64,000 nucleotides of DNA from Mycobacterium sp. Aquia_216 (GCF_026723865.1 NZ_CP113529.1:2294001-2358000), one strand, 5' to 3'; numbered from the stretch's first letter, positions 44,352 through 53,444 are shown. Notes: generated by a model not told the origin, from the sequence alone. Numbers and translations are program-made.

Positions 44352-45488
44352 CTACGGGCCGAAAACGATGAGCGGAATTGCCATTTCGGCCGCGGTGGCC
44401 GCGCCGTGAAAACCGATGAGGCGAGCCGCCTCCGGGGGTTCACGTTTGGTTGCCAGCACCGCTGTGTCGCCGGTGCAGATGACCACGACGTCACCTATTC
44501 GCGCCAGATGCCGCGGGTCGACCGGTCCGAACATCCCGGTGGCCACCGCCTGTTCGCGACCGTAGACATCGGCCCGGCCTTCTAATACCCCGCTCCACGT
44601 CGCCTGCACATCGGCCGCGGCGCCGGGTTCGGTGTGCAGGTAGCGCACCCGCGGTTCACCCGCGACCACCCGGATACCCGCGCCCAGCCGGGTGTCGGTG
44701 TCCAGGTCGACGCGAGCCTGCGGCGGCACGTTGAGACCGCCGTGGTCGGCGGTCACCAGCAGCGCCGCGTGCGCGGGTAAGGCGTCGAGCAGGCGAGTCA
44801 GCAGCGCGTCGACCCGGGCGGCCGCCTGATGCCAGTGCGGCGATCCGATACCGAATAGATGCGCGGCGGTGTCCAGGTCGGCGGTGTAGCCGTAGACCAG
44901 GCCCGGTTCCGCGCGCAGCTCGTCGATGACCTGCTGGGCGTAGTCGTCGGTCGGGTTGCTCGGGCGAAAGTCGGCACCGCGATACGCCGCGTCGGTCAGT
45001 CCGCTGCCCAAGAACAGCGCCGGCAGCACCGCCCGCGCGGCAACCCCGGATTGCCGCAGCCGCTGGAACCAGGTCGGCACCGGCTGCCATTCGGCGTACG
45101 GCGGGTCGTCGTCGCGCCAATAGATGTGGGTGAGTACCCGATCGGTACCGGGGACGTTGAGGGTGAAGCCCAGGATGCCGTGCTCGCCGGGCTGCGTACC
45201 GGTGCCCAGCGACGCCAGGCTGCTCGGCGTGGTCGACGGGAAGGTGCAGGCGAGTCGGGTCATCCGCCCTACGCCGCCGGCGAGAACCGAGGCGAGCAGC
45301 GGCGCGCTGGACGCCAACTGCGGCAACAGGTGCCAGCCGAGGCCATCCACCAGCACGACGGCGACGCGATCAACCTGTTCGGCAACCGATTCCGTGACCG
45401 CCAACCGGTCGACGGCACCGGAAACCCCGAGCAGTGCGGCCGCCGCGGGAAGCACATCGCAGAGCGAACCGGGCGCTGGACCAGACAT
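44352..45488 (-). CDS. Alkaline-phosphatase-superfamily nucleotide pyrophosphatase/phosphodiesterase
   Basis: A 378-residue cytosolic-looking metallohydrolase of the type I phosphodiesterase/nucleotide pyrophosphatase family. Metal ligands are visible in VVLVDGLGWH, DLDTAAHLFG and VTADHGGLN; the nucleophile Thr lies in FPSTTPSSLASLGTG, and HGILGFTLNVPGTD follows. The substrate is unknown. It starts only 18 nt after the stop of the last hydrogenase accessory gene, so read-through from the hydrogenase operon is likely. A CAGACT hexamer 6 nt before the ATG could also give it a separate leaderless start. A link with hydrogenase function is unproven. Confidence 0.82.
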   Translation of the reverse strand: MSGPAPGSLCDVLPAAAALLGVSGAVDRLAVTESVAEQVDRVAVVLVDGLGWHLLPQLASSAPLLASVLAGGVGRMTRLACTFPSTTPSSLASLGTGTQPGEHGILGFTLNVPGTDRVLTHIYWRDDDPPYAEWQPVPTWFQRLRQSGVAARAVLPALFLGSGLTDAAYRGADFRPSNPTDDYAQQVIDELRAEPGLVYGYTADLDTAAHLFGIGSPHWHQAAARVDALLTRLLDALPAHAALLVTADHGGLNVPPQARVDLDTDTRLGAGIRVVAGEPRVRYLHTEPGAAADVQATWSGVLEGRADVYGREQAVATGMFGPVDPRHLARIGDVVVICTGDTAVLATKREPPEAARLIGFHGAATAAEMAIPLIVFGP

Positions 45489-45506
45489 GGGCCCAGTCTG
45501 GCACGA

Positions 45507-46247
45507 CTAGGCGTGCGCAAGCCGTCGGCTGGTCACCCGCAGTTGCCGGTCCGTGCTTTCGGCCAGTGCGGCCACCTGCTGTGGGTCCAGCCGGCCACAC
45601 AGCCGGCCCCAGTGCACCGCGACTTCGTCACCGACGGCCACGTCGGGCACCGCGCTGTACCCGTCGGACCACACGTCGAGCGCTCGGACCGAAGGCTCGG
45701 CCAGCGTGAGCACCGGGCCATCGCACACCAGCCGCCGGCACCGTACCTCTATGTCATCCCTGGTGCGGGAAACGACTGTGCCCCAAGTGATCCGGCAGTT
45801 GTCCAGCACGCCGAGTGGGTGCTGGTCCATGCTTCCGTTTTTAAGGCCCAAGAACCGTGTCCACGGGTACACGCCGAATACGTGGAAGCAGTGATTGCCG
45901 GCCGCTTCATGGGCCAGATCCGAAGTCAGGTGTGACCAGTAGCGGCCGGCTTGGGGACCGATGATCGCCAGCAACTCCGCGAAGAAATCCCGGGCATCGA
46001 TGCCGGCGCCGACGCCACCGCCCAGCCAATACGATTCGACCAGGCGATGATCCAGTGGATCGGCGATACCCGTCAGCGCGGACAACACGCGCAGATACGG
46101 CCAGGCCCCGGAGAACTTCGCGGCCGCGGCGCGCACCTCGGCCACCGAGCCGTCGCGCAAGGTCGCTCCCAAGGGCGGCCCGCAATAGCCCAGCGCGTTG
46201 GGCGCGTACGCGTAGCGGGCGAACATCTCGGCGCCCTGGTGGGTCAA
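45507..46247 (-). CDS. Hydrogenase-associated protein of unknown function (DUF6390-like)
   Basis: A 246-residue protein found, as I recall, only with actinobacterial hydrogenase genes (family named DUF6390). It begins THQGAEMFARYAYAPNALGYCGPP and contains ESYWLGGG, a CFHVFGVYPWTRFL segment in the middle, and a basic C-terminal half (RCRRLVCDGPVL). No cofactor motif, signal peptide or membrane segment. The start is inferred as TTG at 46247, overlapping the hypD stop as TTGA; an ATG at 46226 preceded by AGGG is the alternative. The frame is open far upstream, but that part is antisense-frame shadow within hypD. It ends the maturation part of the hydrogenase operon. Confidence 0.72.
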   Translation of the reverse strand: MTHQGAEMFARYAYAPNALGYCGPPLGATLRDGSVAEVRAAAAKFSGAWPYLRVLSALTGIADPLDHRLVESYWLGGGVGAGIDARDFFAELLAIIGPQAGRYWSHLTSDLAHEAAGNHCFHVFGVYPWTRFLGLKNGSMDQHPLGVLDNCRITWGTVVSRTRDDIEVRCRRLVCDGPVLTLAEPSVRALDVWSDGYSAVPDVAVGDEVAVHWGRLCGRLDPQQVAALAESTDRQLRVTSRRLAHA

Positions 46248-47371
46248 GACCGCGCCACCAGTTTGACGGCGTCGCGGTGCATGCGACCGAAGTTGTAGTA
46301 GGCCGCGCAAGCTCCCTCGGGGGACACCATGCATGTCCCGATCGGCGTCTCCGGGGTGCACGCGGTGCCGAAAACCTTGCATTCCCAGGGCTTGAGCACA
46401 CCCTTGAGCACCTCGCCGCATTGACACGCCTTCGGGTCGGCAACCCGCACACCGGGCATCGCGAACCGCAGCTCGGCGTCGAACCCCGCGAAGTCGTCGT
46501 GCAGCCGCAGGGCGCTTTGCGAGATGAAGCCCAGGCCGCGCCATTCGAAATGCGGACGCAGCGCGAACACCTTGCCCATCAACGCCAGCGCGGCCGGATT
46601 GCCGTTTTCGGGCACCACGCGCTTGTACTGGTTCTCCACCTCGCAGCGGCCCTCGCGGATCTGGCGCAACAGCATCGCGACCGAGGCTAGGATGTCCAGC
46701 GGCTCGAATCCGGCCACCACCAACGGCTTTCGATACACCTCCGGGACGAATCGGTACGGCCGGCTGCCCACGACGGTCGAAACGTGGCCGGGGCCGATGA
46801 AGCCCGACAGCCGCAGATCCGGTGACTCCAGGATTGCCTTGATCGGCGGCACAATCGTGACATGGTTGCAGAACACACTGAAATTCGGCAGCCCCAGATC
46901 GCGTGCCCGCACCAGCGTGACCGCTGTGGACGGTGCGGTGGTCTCGAAGCCGATCGCGAAGAAGACGACGTGGCGCCCCGGATTCTCGATCGCGATCTTC
47001 AGCGCGTCCAGCGGTGAGTAGACGAATCGCACGTCGGCGCCACGGGCCTTGGCATCCAACAGGCTTCCGCTGGAACCGGGCACCCGCATCATGTCGCCGA
47101 AGCAGGTGAAGATCACGTCGGGCTGACCGGCCAGCCACATCGCGTCGTCGATGCGGCCCATCGGGATCACGCACACCGGGCAGCCCGGTCCGTGCACCAA
47201 TTCGACGTTGTCGGGCAGCAGGTGCTCGATACCGTGCCGGTAAATGGTGTGGGTGTGCCCGCCGCATACCTCCATGAACTTGAAGTGATCGCTATCGCCG
47301 GCCAGGTGCTCGATGGCGACGAGCAGCTTGCGGGCCGCCGCGGGATCGCGGAATTCGTCAACGAATTTCAT
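46244..47371 (-). CDS. hypD: Hydrogenase maturation protein HypD
   Basis: Fe-S protein that, with HypC, is the scaffold on which the Fe(CN)2CO unit of [NiFe]-hydrogenases is built. The signature CGGHTHTIYRHG is near residues 36-47, GPGCPVCVIP near 61-70, and the C-terminal [4Fe-4S] region CQCGEVLKG, ECKVFGTACTPETP, GTCMVSPEGACAAYYNFGR is complete. 375 aa, normal length. The hypC gene lies 10 nt upstream. Confidence 0.95.
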   Translation of the reverse strand: MKFVDEFRDPAAARKLLVAIEHLAGDSDHFKFMEVCGGHTHTIYRHGIEHLLPDNVELVHGPGCPVCVIPMGRIDDAMWLAGQPDVIFTCFGDMMRVPGSSGSLLDAKARGADVRFVYSPLDALKIAIENPGRHVVFFAIGFETTAPSTAVTLVRARDLGLPNFSVFCNHVTIVPPIKAILESPDLRLSGFIGPGHVSTVVGSRPYRFVPEVYRKPLVVAGFEPLDILASVAMLLRQIREGRCEVENQYKRVVPENGNPAALALMGKVFALRPHFEWRGLGFISQSALRLHDDFAGFDAELRFAMPGVRVADPKACQCGEVLKGVLKPWECKVFGTACTPETPIGTCMVSPEGACAAYYNFGRMHRDAVKLVARS

Positions 47372-47381
47372 TGCCGTCCCC

Positions 47382-47654
47382 CTAAATAATGGCCGACGAG
47401 TTGAAGGCCGCTATTTCGCCTGCGTAAGCGTCGCCGAGTTTCTGGATCGCGGCCAAAGTGAGCAACGCCTCGGTTTCGTCGATCTTGGCCATCGCGAACC
47501 CGACGTGGACCAGCACCCAGTCGTCGGGCGCGGGCATATCGCTTTCCAGCAGGCGCACGCTGATCGTGCGCTGGACGCCGCTGACGTCGACCTTCGCTAA
47601 ATAGTTTGCGGGATCGGTGATCTCAACGATCCGGCCGGGAATTCCAAGGCACAT
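47382..47654 (-). CDS. hypC: Hydrogenase assembly chaperone HypC (copy 1)
   Basis: A 90-residue HypC/HybG/HupF protein. It starts MCLGIPGRIVEI; after Met removal the N-terminal Cys2 binds the iron of the cofactor precursor and later the large subunit. The rest (AKVDVSGVQRTISVRLLE, DDWVLVHVGFAMAKIDETEA) is typical. AAAGGAG lies 10 nt before the ATG. Placed directly between hypE and hypD, its usual partners. A second hypC lies near hypF in the same cluster. Confidence 0.93.
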   Translation of the reverse strand: MCLGIPGRIVEITDPANYLAKVDVSGVQRTISVRLLESDMPAPDDWVLVHVGFAMAKIDETEALLTLAAIQKLGDAYAGEIAAFNSSAII

Positions 47655-47674
47655 GTCGGCGTGTCTCCTTTCTG

Positions 47675-48781
47675 TCAGCAGATTCGGGGTAGCGGGTCGC
47701 CGACGAGCATGTCGACGATCCGGGTCCCGCCGAATCCGGTGCGCAGTACCACGGTTTCCGCGGGCTCGGCGACGATCTCCCCGACCTCGGCCGCCTGCGC
47801 GCCCAGTGGGTGCGACCGCAATGCGGCCAGCCCCGCCTCGGCTTCTTCCGGTGCGACGACCGCGACGAACTTGCCCTCGTTGGCGACATAGAGCGGATCG
47901 ATGCCGAGCAGCTCGCACGCTCCAATCACTTTGGGCTGTAGCGGAAGTCGGTTTTCGTCGAGCAGCACCCCAAGGCCGCAAGCCTGGGCCAGTTCGTTGC
48001 ACACCGTGCCCACACCGCCGCGGGTGGCGTCGCGCAGCCAGCGGGTGGACGGCGCGGCCGCCATCAGCAGTTCCACCAGCGGGCTGACGCTGGCGGTGTC
48101 GGAAGCAATGTCCGCCTCGATGGCGAGGTCGCCCCGGGCGAGCATGACCGCCATGCCGTGATCGCCGATCGCCCCGGACAACAGCAGTCTGTCGCCGACG
48201 CGCACCGAAGCCGCCGACAGCGTGCGCCCGGCCGGAATGACTCCGGCGCCGGCGGTGGTGATGAACAACCCGTCGGCCGCGCCCCTGGGCACCACCTTGG
48301 TATCCCCGGTGACGATCTGCACGCCGGCTTCGGTGGCGGCGGCGGCCATGTCGGCGACGATCTCTTTCAATTCGGCGATCGGGAAGCCCTCTTCGAGAAC
48401 GAATGCCGCCGAGATCCAGGCCGGCACGGCGCCGGTCATGGCCAGGTCGTTGCAGGTGCCGTGGACGGCGAGCGCGCCGACGGAACCACCGGGAAAACGC
48501 CTGGGCTGCACCACAAACGAATCCGTGGACATCGCCAGGCGTTCGCCGCTGGGCAACGTGAGCACCGCGCCGTCACCGAGTGATTCCAGCGCCGGGTTGC
48601 GAAACGCTTCCACGAACACCGCGTCCACCAGTGCTGCCGACGCCTTGCCGCCGGCGCCGTGCGCCAGCGTCACGTGATCGTCGAGCAACCGGGGGCGGCG
48701 CCGGCGGAAGGACTCGATCCGCTCGATCACCTCGCCCTCGGCGAAGCGCGGCCCCGACGTGAGGTATTCGCCCGCGTTCAT
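47675..48781 (-). CDS. hypE: Carbamoyl-phosphate-dependent cyanide synthase HypE
   Basis: HypE receives a carbamoyl group from HypF on its C-terminal Cys and dehydrates it with ATP to a thiocyanate, the source of the cyanide ligands. The AIRS/PurM-type fold shows LAHGAGGKAS, DSFVVQPRRFPGG, HGTCNDLAMTGA and VTGDTKVVPRG. The required C-terminus is intact, ending PRIC. 368 aa. Its ATG overlaps the stop of the upstream SIS gene (ATGA), so the two are coupled. Confidence 0.95.
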   Translation of the reverse strand: MNAGEYLTSGPRFAEGEVIERIESFRRRRPRLLDDHVTLAHGAGGKASAALVDAVFVEAFRNPALESLGDGAVLTLPSGERLAMSTDSFVVQPRRFPGGSVGALAVHGTCNDLAMTGAVPAWISAAFVLEEGFPIAELKEIVADMAAAATEAGVQIVTGDTKVVPRGAADGLFITTAGAGVIPAGRTLSAASVRVGDRLLLSGAIGDHGMAVMLARGDLAIEADIASDTASVSPLVELLMAAAPSTRWLRDATRGGVGTVCNELAQACGLGVLLDENRLPLQPKVIGACELLGIDPLYVANEGKFVAVVAPEEAEAGLAALRSHPLGAQAAEVGEIVAEPAETVVLRTGFGGTRIVDMLVGDPLPRIC

Positions 48782-49443
48782 GCGGCCCCCAGACCTGCGT
48801 CACCGGAGCGGTCCTGGACCGCCAACCACAGCTGATAGCCCAGCAGCGCTTGCGATTCCTGGATCCGGTGCACGCTTTGGGAGCGAACGACGAAGCAGAC
48901 GTCCACATTTGGATTGTTCGCGAAGGCGCCGCCGTCGTAGCCGGCGAATCCGATCGTGTACAGGCCGCGTTGGTGTGCCTCGGCCAGCGCGGTCAGCAGA
49001 TTCGGTGAACTGCCACTGGTCGACATCGCGACGGCGATGTCGCCGGCCTTCGCGCGGGCGATCAACTGACGGGCGAACACCAGCTCGAACCCGACGTCGT
49101 TACCCAGAGCGGTCACGATCGCCTGGTCGGCGGTCAACGACCAGGCGGGCAGTGACCTGCCCGTCGGCGGGCGGGCGAACAAGCCCGCCAGGGTCGTGGA
49201 ATCCGTGCAGCTGCCGCCGTTTCCGAAGGTGAACATCCGTCCGCCCGTCGCGAATCGGCGCGCCGTCTCGGTGGCCGCGCGGTCCAGCAGTTCGGCATTG
49301 GCTTCCAGGGTGGTGCGCCGCAAGGCGAGGCTCTCGGCCGCTTTCGCCCGGGCCGACGCCGCCAGGTCGGCGAGCAGCGAGGCGGGCTCCTCCTGCTCGG
49401 CATCGATGAACGGATACAGGAAGTTGGTCGGCTCGTCGCTCAT
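48778..49443 (-). CDS. SIS-domain protein (phosphoheptose-isomerase-like) in the hydrogenase operon
   Basis: A 221-residue single SIS-domain protein closest to GmhA-type phosphoheptose isomerases: FTFGNGGSCTDSTTLAGLF (residues about 71-89), TALGNDVGFE and MSTSGSSPNLLTALAEA. In this place it is unlikely to make LPS heptose. SIS proteins in actinobacterial hydrogenase loci have no established role that I know of. Both ends overlap neighbours: TGATG with the HypC-like fusion gene upstream and ATGA with hypE downstream. This implies tight stoichiometry with HypE and a part in ligand supply or cofactor assembly (inference). Confidence 0.8.
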   Translation of the reverse strand: MSDEPTNFLYPFIDAEQEEPASLLADLAASARAKAAESLALRRTTLEANAELLDRAATETARRFATGGRMFTFGNGGSCTDSTTLAGLFARPPTGRSLPAWSLTADQAIVTALGNDVGFELVFARQLIARAKAGDIAVAMSTSGSSPNLLTALAEAHQRGLYTIGFAGYDGGAFANNPNVDVCFVVRSQSVHRIQESQALLGYQLWLAVQDRSGDAGLGAA

Positions 49444-50171
49444 CAGGTTTCCTCTTCCAGCTTGCTGATCGCGGTCCCCGCGTGCACCAGGACCAGCTCG
49501 CCCGCGGCGACCGGCTCGATCAGCGTGGTCACCACGTTCTCGACGCCCCGTGCGGTGCGCACCGTGGCCTGCCCGTCGGCGGAGGCCCATAGCGCCTCGC
49601 CGAGGCGCCCTTCGTCGCTACACGTCACGCAAACATCGTCCGAACACTCGGGTTTGAGCAGTCCGGAGTGTTCGAAACAGACGTGCGTGAGTTCCCACAA
49701 CAGGTGATAGAACAGCACGAAGCCGCCGGTCGCGGGCACCCGCGGATCGGGATCATCGAGCCACAGCACATGATCGGCCGTGCCGGGCCGCGGCCGTTCG
49801 CCGCTGCCGATCCAGATCGTGGTGGCGCCCCAAGCCGGGCTTCGGCGCATCACCGAGCGAACTCGGGCGTCGTCCGCGGGGGAGACCGCGATCACGATGT
49901 CGCCCGGTCGCACCGACACGCGGACCAGATCGACCAAATCGGGCCCGGTGAGCGCCACGGCCGGCAATGCCCGTTTGCCCATGATCACCGGGTGGACGAA
50001 TTCGACCGCGATGTGCAGTGCATGTGGCTCCCAGGATGGGGCGATGGACCACATGGTCGCGCCCGCGGCGAACCTCTTGGCCAACGTGAATGCCGTGGCG
50101 GCCAAGTCGGTCGCCAGATCCGAGGCCAGCTCGGCGCCCAGCCCACGGTCGATCGCGGTGGTGGTTGTCAT
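49443..50171 (-). CDS. SIS-like domain fused to a HypC-like domain
   Basis: A 242-residue two-domain protein. Residues about 10-155 have an SIS-like pattern (FAAGATMWSIAPSWEPHA, RPGDIVIAVSPADDARV, GATTIWIGSG). The C-terminal 70 residues form a HypC/HupF-like barrel: CVTCSDEGRLGEAL, ATVRTARGVENVVTTLIEP, GELVLVHAGTAISKLEEE. Because this domain is internal, it lacks the free N-terminal Cys that HypC needs. In its place a CVTC pair stands at the domain border. The gene is coupled to the single SIS gene downstream (TGATG) and lies 3 nt after hypF. A specialised chaperone or regulatory role in NiFe-site assembly is likely but unproven. Confidence 0.78.
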   Translation of the reverse strand: MTTTTAIDRGLGAELASDLATDLAATAFTLAKRFAAGATMWSIAPSWEPHALHIAVEFVHPVIMGKRALPAVALTGPDLVDLVRVSVRPGDIVIAVSPADDARVRSVMRRSPAWGATTIWIGSGERPRPGTADHVLWLDDPDPRVPATGGFVLFYHLLWELTHVCFEHSGLLKPECSDDVCVTCSDEGRLGEALWASADGQATVRTARGVENVVTTLIEPVAAGELVLVHAGTAISKLEEET

Positions 50172-50174
50172 GGC

Positions 50175-52532
50175 CTAGCCCTCCTTTCGAGTCTCCGCGA
50201 GTGCGGTCAGCATCGAGATCGCCGCCTGACCCAACGCCAGCCCGCCGTCGTTGGGTGGCACGGTCTGATGGGTCAGAACCTCAAAGCCATTGCGCTGCAG
50301 CAACTCACGGCATGACTGCAGCAGCAGCACGTTCTGGAACACACCGCCGGTGAGGCCGACCAGCCGAATCGCACCGGCCACCTGGGTGACCACCGTCGCG
50401 ACGGCGACCGCGACGGCCCGGTGGAAGGCGGCGGCCAGCAGCGCCGGTGGGGTGCCGGCGCGCAGCGCCGACACCGTCGTCTGCACCGCGCTGGCCGGGT
50501 CGATCACGCCATCGGCCCGCACCGTCAGCCGCGTCGACGGCCCGGGGCCGCCGGCACGTTCGGCCAGCGCCTCGAGCTCGATCGCGGCCTGGCCTTCGTA
50601 GTCGATGCGATGCCGTACCCCCAACAGGGAGGCGACCGCGTCGAACAGCCGGCCCATGCTGGAACACGGCACACATCCGGCGCCGGTCTCCAATTGCGAA
50701 CGGGTGAGCCGCAATTCCTCCGGGGAGGCCGCGGCGACCGGCGCGAGGTCCGGGGTCCAGTCGATGCCGGCCATCCACAACTGGGACAGCGCCATCCGGC
50801 ACGGATTGCGCACAGCGGCGTCACCGCCCGGCAGCGGCGCCGGGAGCAGGTGACCGGCCCGCACGAAGCGATGACTATCGGGCCCGAGGACGAGGATCTC
50901 CCCGCCCCAGATCGTGTCGTCACAGCCGTAGCCGGTGCCGTCGAAGGAGACGCCGACGATCGGGTCGCCCAGGCGTCCGTGCTCGGCCAGTAGCGACGCC
51001 ACGTGCGCGTGATGGTGCTGGACGAGATCGAGCGGTCGATCGCCGACGCGACGCTCGGCCCAATTTCGGGTGTGATACCCAGGGTGCAGGTCGGCGGCCA
51101 ATCGGGCCGGCTCACCGCGGATTTCGCTGAGTTGACCCACCGCGCGCTCGAACGCCCGCAGCGTCTCCCAGGTGGCCATGTCGCCGATGTGGCCGGACAG
51201 GTACGCCCGTGAACCGTCGGTGAGGCAGAAGGTGTTCTTCAGTTCGCCACCGACCGCGAGCACCGCCGGGCCGTCGCGGCCCAGGTCGACCGGCAGCGGC
51301 GCATAGCCGCGGGAGCGACGAATCGGAAGTTCCCGACCGTCGATCACCCGCACCACGGAGTCGTCACACGGGACATGAATGGGCCGATCGTGATCGAGGA
51401 TCGCATCGCAGAGTCCCGAAAGGCGCGACGAGACGTCGTCATCGGTGAAACAGATGGGTTCGTCGGACCGGTTGGCGCTGGTGAGCACCAACGCATCGGG
51501 CACCTTTCCGGCCGCATCGGGCACGGGTGCCAGCAGCAGGTGGTGCAGGGGGGAGTACGGCAACATCAGCCCCAGCAGCGGGCTCGCGGGCGCGACGGCC
51601 TCGGCAACCGGCGCGCCGGGGCGACGCCGCAGCAACACGATCGGGCGTGCGGGGCTCAGGAGCACCGCGGCCTCGGCGCCGTCGATATCGGCATAGCGGC
51701 GCGCTACGTCAAGGTCGCGGACCAGCATCGCGAAGGGCTTGGCGCCCCGCGCCTTTCGCGACCGCAATGAGCCGACGGCCGTCTCGGCGTCGACGGCACA
51801 AGCCAGGTGGTAGCCGCCGATGCCCTTGATGGCAACCACGGCGCCCGCCGCCAGCGCCCGTTGCGCCGCCGCCAGCGCCGCGTCCGACCCGGTCACCCGC
51901 CCGGCCCGCGACCAGAACCACAGCGCGGGACCGCATTCGGGGCAGGCGATCGGCTGCGCGTGGAACCGGCGATTCGCCGGATCGTGGTATTCGGCCGCAC
52001 ATCGCGGGCACATGGGGAACGCCGACATCGTGGTGGCCGGGCGGTCATAGGGCAATTCACGGATGATGGTGAACCGCGGTCCGCAATTGGTGCAGGTGAG
52101 GAACGGATGGCGGTAGCGCCGGTTGTGCGGGTCGAACAGCTCGGCGATGCAGTCGTCGCACACGGCGACGTCGGGCGGGATCGGTGTCGTGGCACCGCAA
52201 ACCGTCTGACTGGCCACGATCCGGAATTCGTGCCCGCAGCCGGTGTCGTCGGCTGCCAGCTCCGTCACGCTGACGGCGGCGATACGGGCCAGCGGCGGGG
52301 CCTCGGCACGCAGCCGGCGACGGAACTCTGCCACGCGCGCGCGATCCCCTCGCACCTCGACAAAGACCGCGCCGGAATCATTGCCGACGAACCCGGCCAG
52401 GCCGAGCTCGCCGGCGATCCGGTGCACGAATGGGCGGAAGCCGACCCCCTGAACTACCCCGGTCACGGTGAGGCGCTGTCGGACCCTGGTTTCGGGTAGG
52501 TCGGACCGCAGCAGCAGGGGAGCCTCGGTCAT
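50175..52532 (-). CDS. hypF: Carbamoyltransferase HypF
   Basis: Transfers the carbamoyl group of carbamoyl phosphate through a carbamoyl-adenylate to the C-terminal Cys of HypE. Domains in order: acylphosphatase-like (residues about 18-105, [15 protein letters not shown]), two zinc fingers (CDDC...CTNC and CPRC...CPEC, about 125-210), YrdC-like (about 220-400, [18 protein letters not shown]), and a C-terminal Kae1/TobZ-like domain ([37 protein letters not shown]). 785 aa, full length. Lies 1 nt from the second hypC. Confidence 0.95.
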   Translation of the reverse strand: MTEAPLLLRSDLPETRVRQRLTVTGVVQGVGFRPFVHRIAGELGLAGFVGNDSGAVFVEVRGDRARVAEFRRRLRAEAPPLARIAAVSVTELAADDTGCGHEFRIVASQTVCGATTPIPPDVAVCDDCIAELFDPHNRRYRHPFLTCTNCGPRFTIIRELPYDRPATTMSAFPMCPRCAAEYHDPANRRFHAQPIACPECGPALWFWSRAGRVTGSDAALAAAQRALAAGAVVAIKGIGGYHLACAVDAETAVGSLRSRKARGAKPFAMLVRDLDVARRYADIDGAEAAVLLSPARPIVLLRRRPGAPVAEAVAPASPLLGLMLPYSPLHHLLLAPVPDAAGKVPDALVLTSANRSDEPICFTDDDVSSRLSGLCDAILDHDRPIHVPCDDSVVRVIDGRELPIRRSRGYAPLPVDLGRDGPAVLAVGGELKNTFCLTDGSRAYLSGHIGDMATWETLRAFERAVGQLSEIRGEPARLAADLHPGYHTRNWAERRVGDRPLDLVQHHHAHVASLLAEHGRLGDPIVGVSFDGTGYGCDDTIWGGEILVLGPDSHRFVRAGHLLPAPLPGGDAAVRNPCRMALSQLWMAGIDWTPDLAPVAAASPEELRLTRSQLETGAGCVPCSSMGRLFDAVASLLGVRHRIDYEGQAAIELEALAERAGGPGPSTRLTVRADGVIDPASAVQTTVSALRAGTPPALLAAAFHRAVAVAVATVVTQVAGAIRLVGLTGGVFQNVLLLQSCRELLQRNGFEVLTHQTVPPNDGGLALGQAAISMLTALAETRKEG

Positions 52533-52533
52533 C

Positions 52534-52800
52534 TCAACCGACCCCCGGGCTGATATCGGGATCGGTGCCGCCGCGGCCCATCAGTTCGAGACCGGCCATC
52601 GCCTGTTCGGCGCCGGCACGGTCCGTCTTCTCGACCACGAAGCCCATGTGGATGATCACCCAGTCGCCGGGCGCGAAGGTCTCTTCCGGCAGCATGCCGA
52701 TGTTGACCTTGCGCGGCTCGCCCGTCACGTCGACCAGCGCGAGCTGGCCCTCGTAACCGTCCAGCATCCTGATCACTTGACCCGGTATCCCTAGGCACAT
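52534..52800 (-). CDS. hypC: Hydrogenase assembly chaperone HypC (copy 2)
   Basis: An 88-residue HypC-family protein that starts [15 protein letters not shown] and contains [20 protein letters not shown], then a short tail DPDISPGVG. Cys2 is present. It differs clearly from copy 1, so the two may divide the work, one serving HypD and the other staying with the large subunit, as HypC and HybG do in E. coli. It follows the maturation protease directly (1 nt). Confidence 0.92.
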   Translation of the reverse strand: MCLGIPGQVIRMLDGYEGQLALVDVTGEPRKVNIGMLPEETFAPGDWVIIHMGFVVEKTDRAGAEQAMAGLELMGRGGTDPDISPGVG

Positions 52801-52801
52801 C

Positions 52802-53299
52802 TCAGTACTCCTGCTGCACCGAGGTCGGCGCGGGCACTTGTAGCGCCGAGACGATCTCCTTGACGGCCTGCACGGCCCGCGGAACGGCCTTGGCGACGGG
52901 GTCGGTGAGGCCGATGCCTTCCTCGACGCTGCCGGCCTCGCAACCGACGACGACCGTGTAGGGCGGGCTGCCGCCGAGTGCCCGCAGGCTGGCGAACACC
53001 GCGGCAGGATCCATGCTGTGCGCATCGAGACCGGCTTGCGCACAACCGGATTCATGGTCGGCCTGAAAGACGTGTAAGGTGCCCGGGCGGCCGCGGCTGG
53101 GCACCGCGTCGACCAGGACCAGCGTGTCCCAGCCGTCGAGTAGGTCGTACGCCAGGTGCATGCCCGCGATGCCGTAATCGGTGACGCGGACACTCGGATT
53201 GTCTCGTGGCAGCCTGGCATGGCGGACCACCTCGGAGCCGAAGCCGTCGTCGCCCAGGAAGATGTTGCCGATCCCGGCCACCAGGATGCGCGCGGTCAT
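52802..53299 (-). CDS. [NiFe]-hydrogenase maturation protease (HupD/HyaD family)
   Basis: Endopeptidase that removes the C-terminal extension of the large subunit after nickel insertion. The family fold shows VAGIGNIFLGDDGFGSEV (residues 7-24, metal-binding acidic residue), DYGIAGMHLAYDLLDG, LVLVDAVPSRG and DAHSMDPAAVFA with the His ligand. 165 aa is typical. Its expected substrate here is HhyL, which ends with a 22-residue extension after DPCLPCGVH. Confidence 0.92.
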   Translation of the reverse strand: MTARILVAGIGNIFLGDDGFGSEVVRHARLPRDNPSVRVTDYGIAGMHLAYDLLDGWDTLVLVDAVPSRGRPGTLHVFQADHESGCAQAGLDAHSMDPAAVFASLRALGGSPPYTVVVGCEAGSVEEGIGLTDPVAKAVPRAVQAVKEIVSALQVPAPTSVQQEY

Positions 53300-53324
53300 G
53301 GCAGTGTCCCCGTGTCCCGGGTGG

Positions 53325-53444
53325 CTACATGCGCCTTAATTTGAGGTAGCGGCGGGCATCCGGCACCGATACCACTCCCAGGATCACCGCGACGCCGACC
53401 ACCAGGGCGATGATCGCGATGAAAATCCAACCTACGACTTCCAT
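53325..53444 (-). CDS. 39-residue single-pass membrane protein (DUF6893-like)
   Basis: A very short gene, easily missed by length cut-offs. The product starts MEVVGWIFIAIIALVVGVAV, giving one membrane helix (residues about 4-25), and ends with the basic tail PDARRYLKLRRM. AAAGGA lies 8 nt before the ATG on the minus strand. Its first 13 nt overlap the end of the 456-residue gene upstream and it ends 25 nt before the protease gene, so it is inside the operon. It resembles, from memory, a family of tiny actinobacterial proteins called DUF6893 with the same RYxxIRRM end. A membrane tether or assembly aid for the hydrogenase is a reasonable guess only. Confidence 0.72.
   Translation of the reverse strand: MEVVGWIFIAIIALVVGVAVILGVVSVPDARRYLKLRRM

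Noticed and set aside
45507..47267. A single 586-codon frame on the minus strand across hypD and the next gene
   Set aside because: Only the part after the hypD stop has protein-like sequence; the rest is an alternative frame of hypD, which is a clear, complete gene.
48778..49443. LPS heptose biosynthesis (gmhA) function for the SIS gene
   Set aside because: No other heptose genes are present and mycobacteria lack LPS; coupling with hypE points to hydrogenase maturation.
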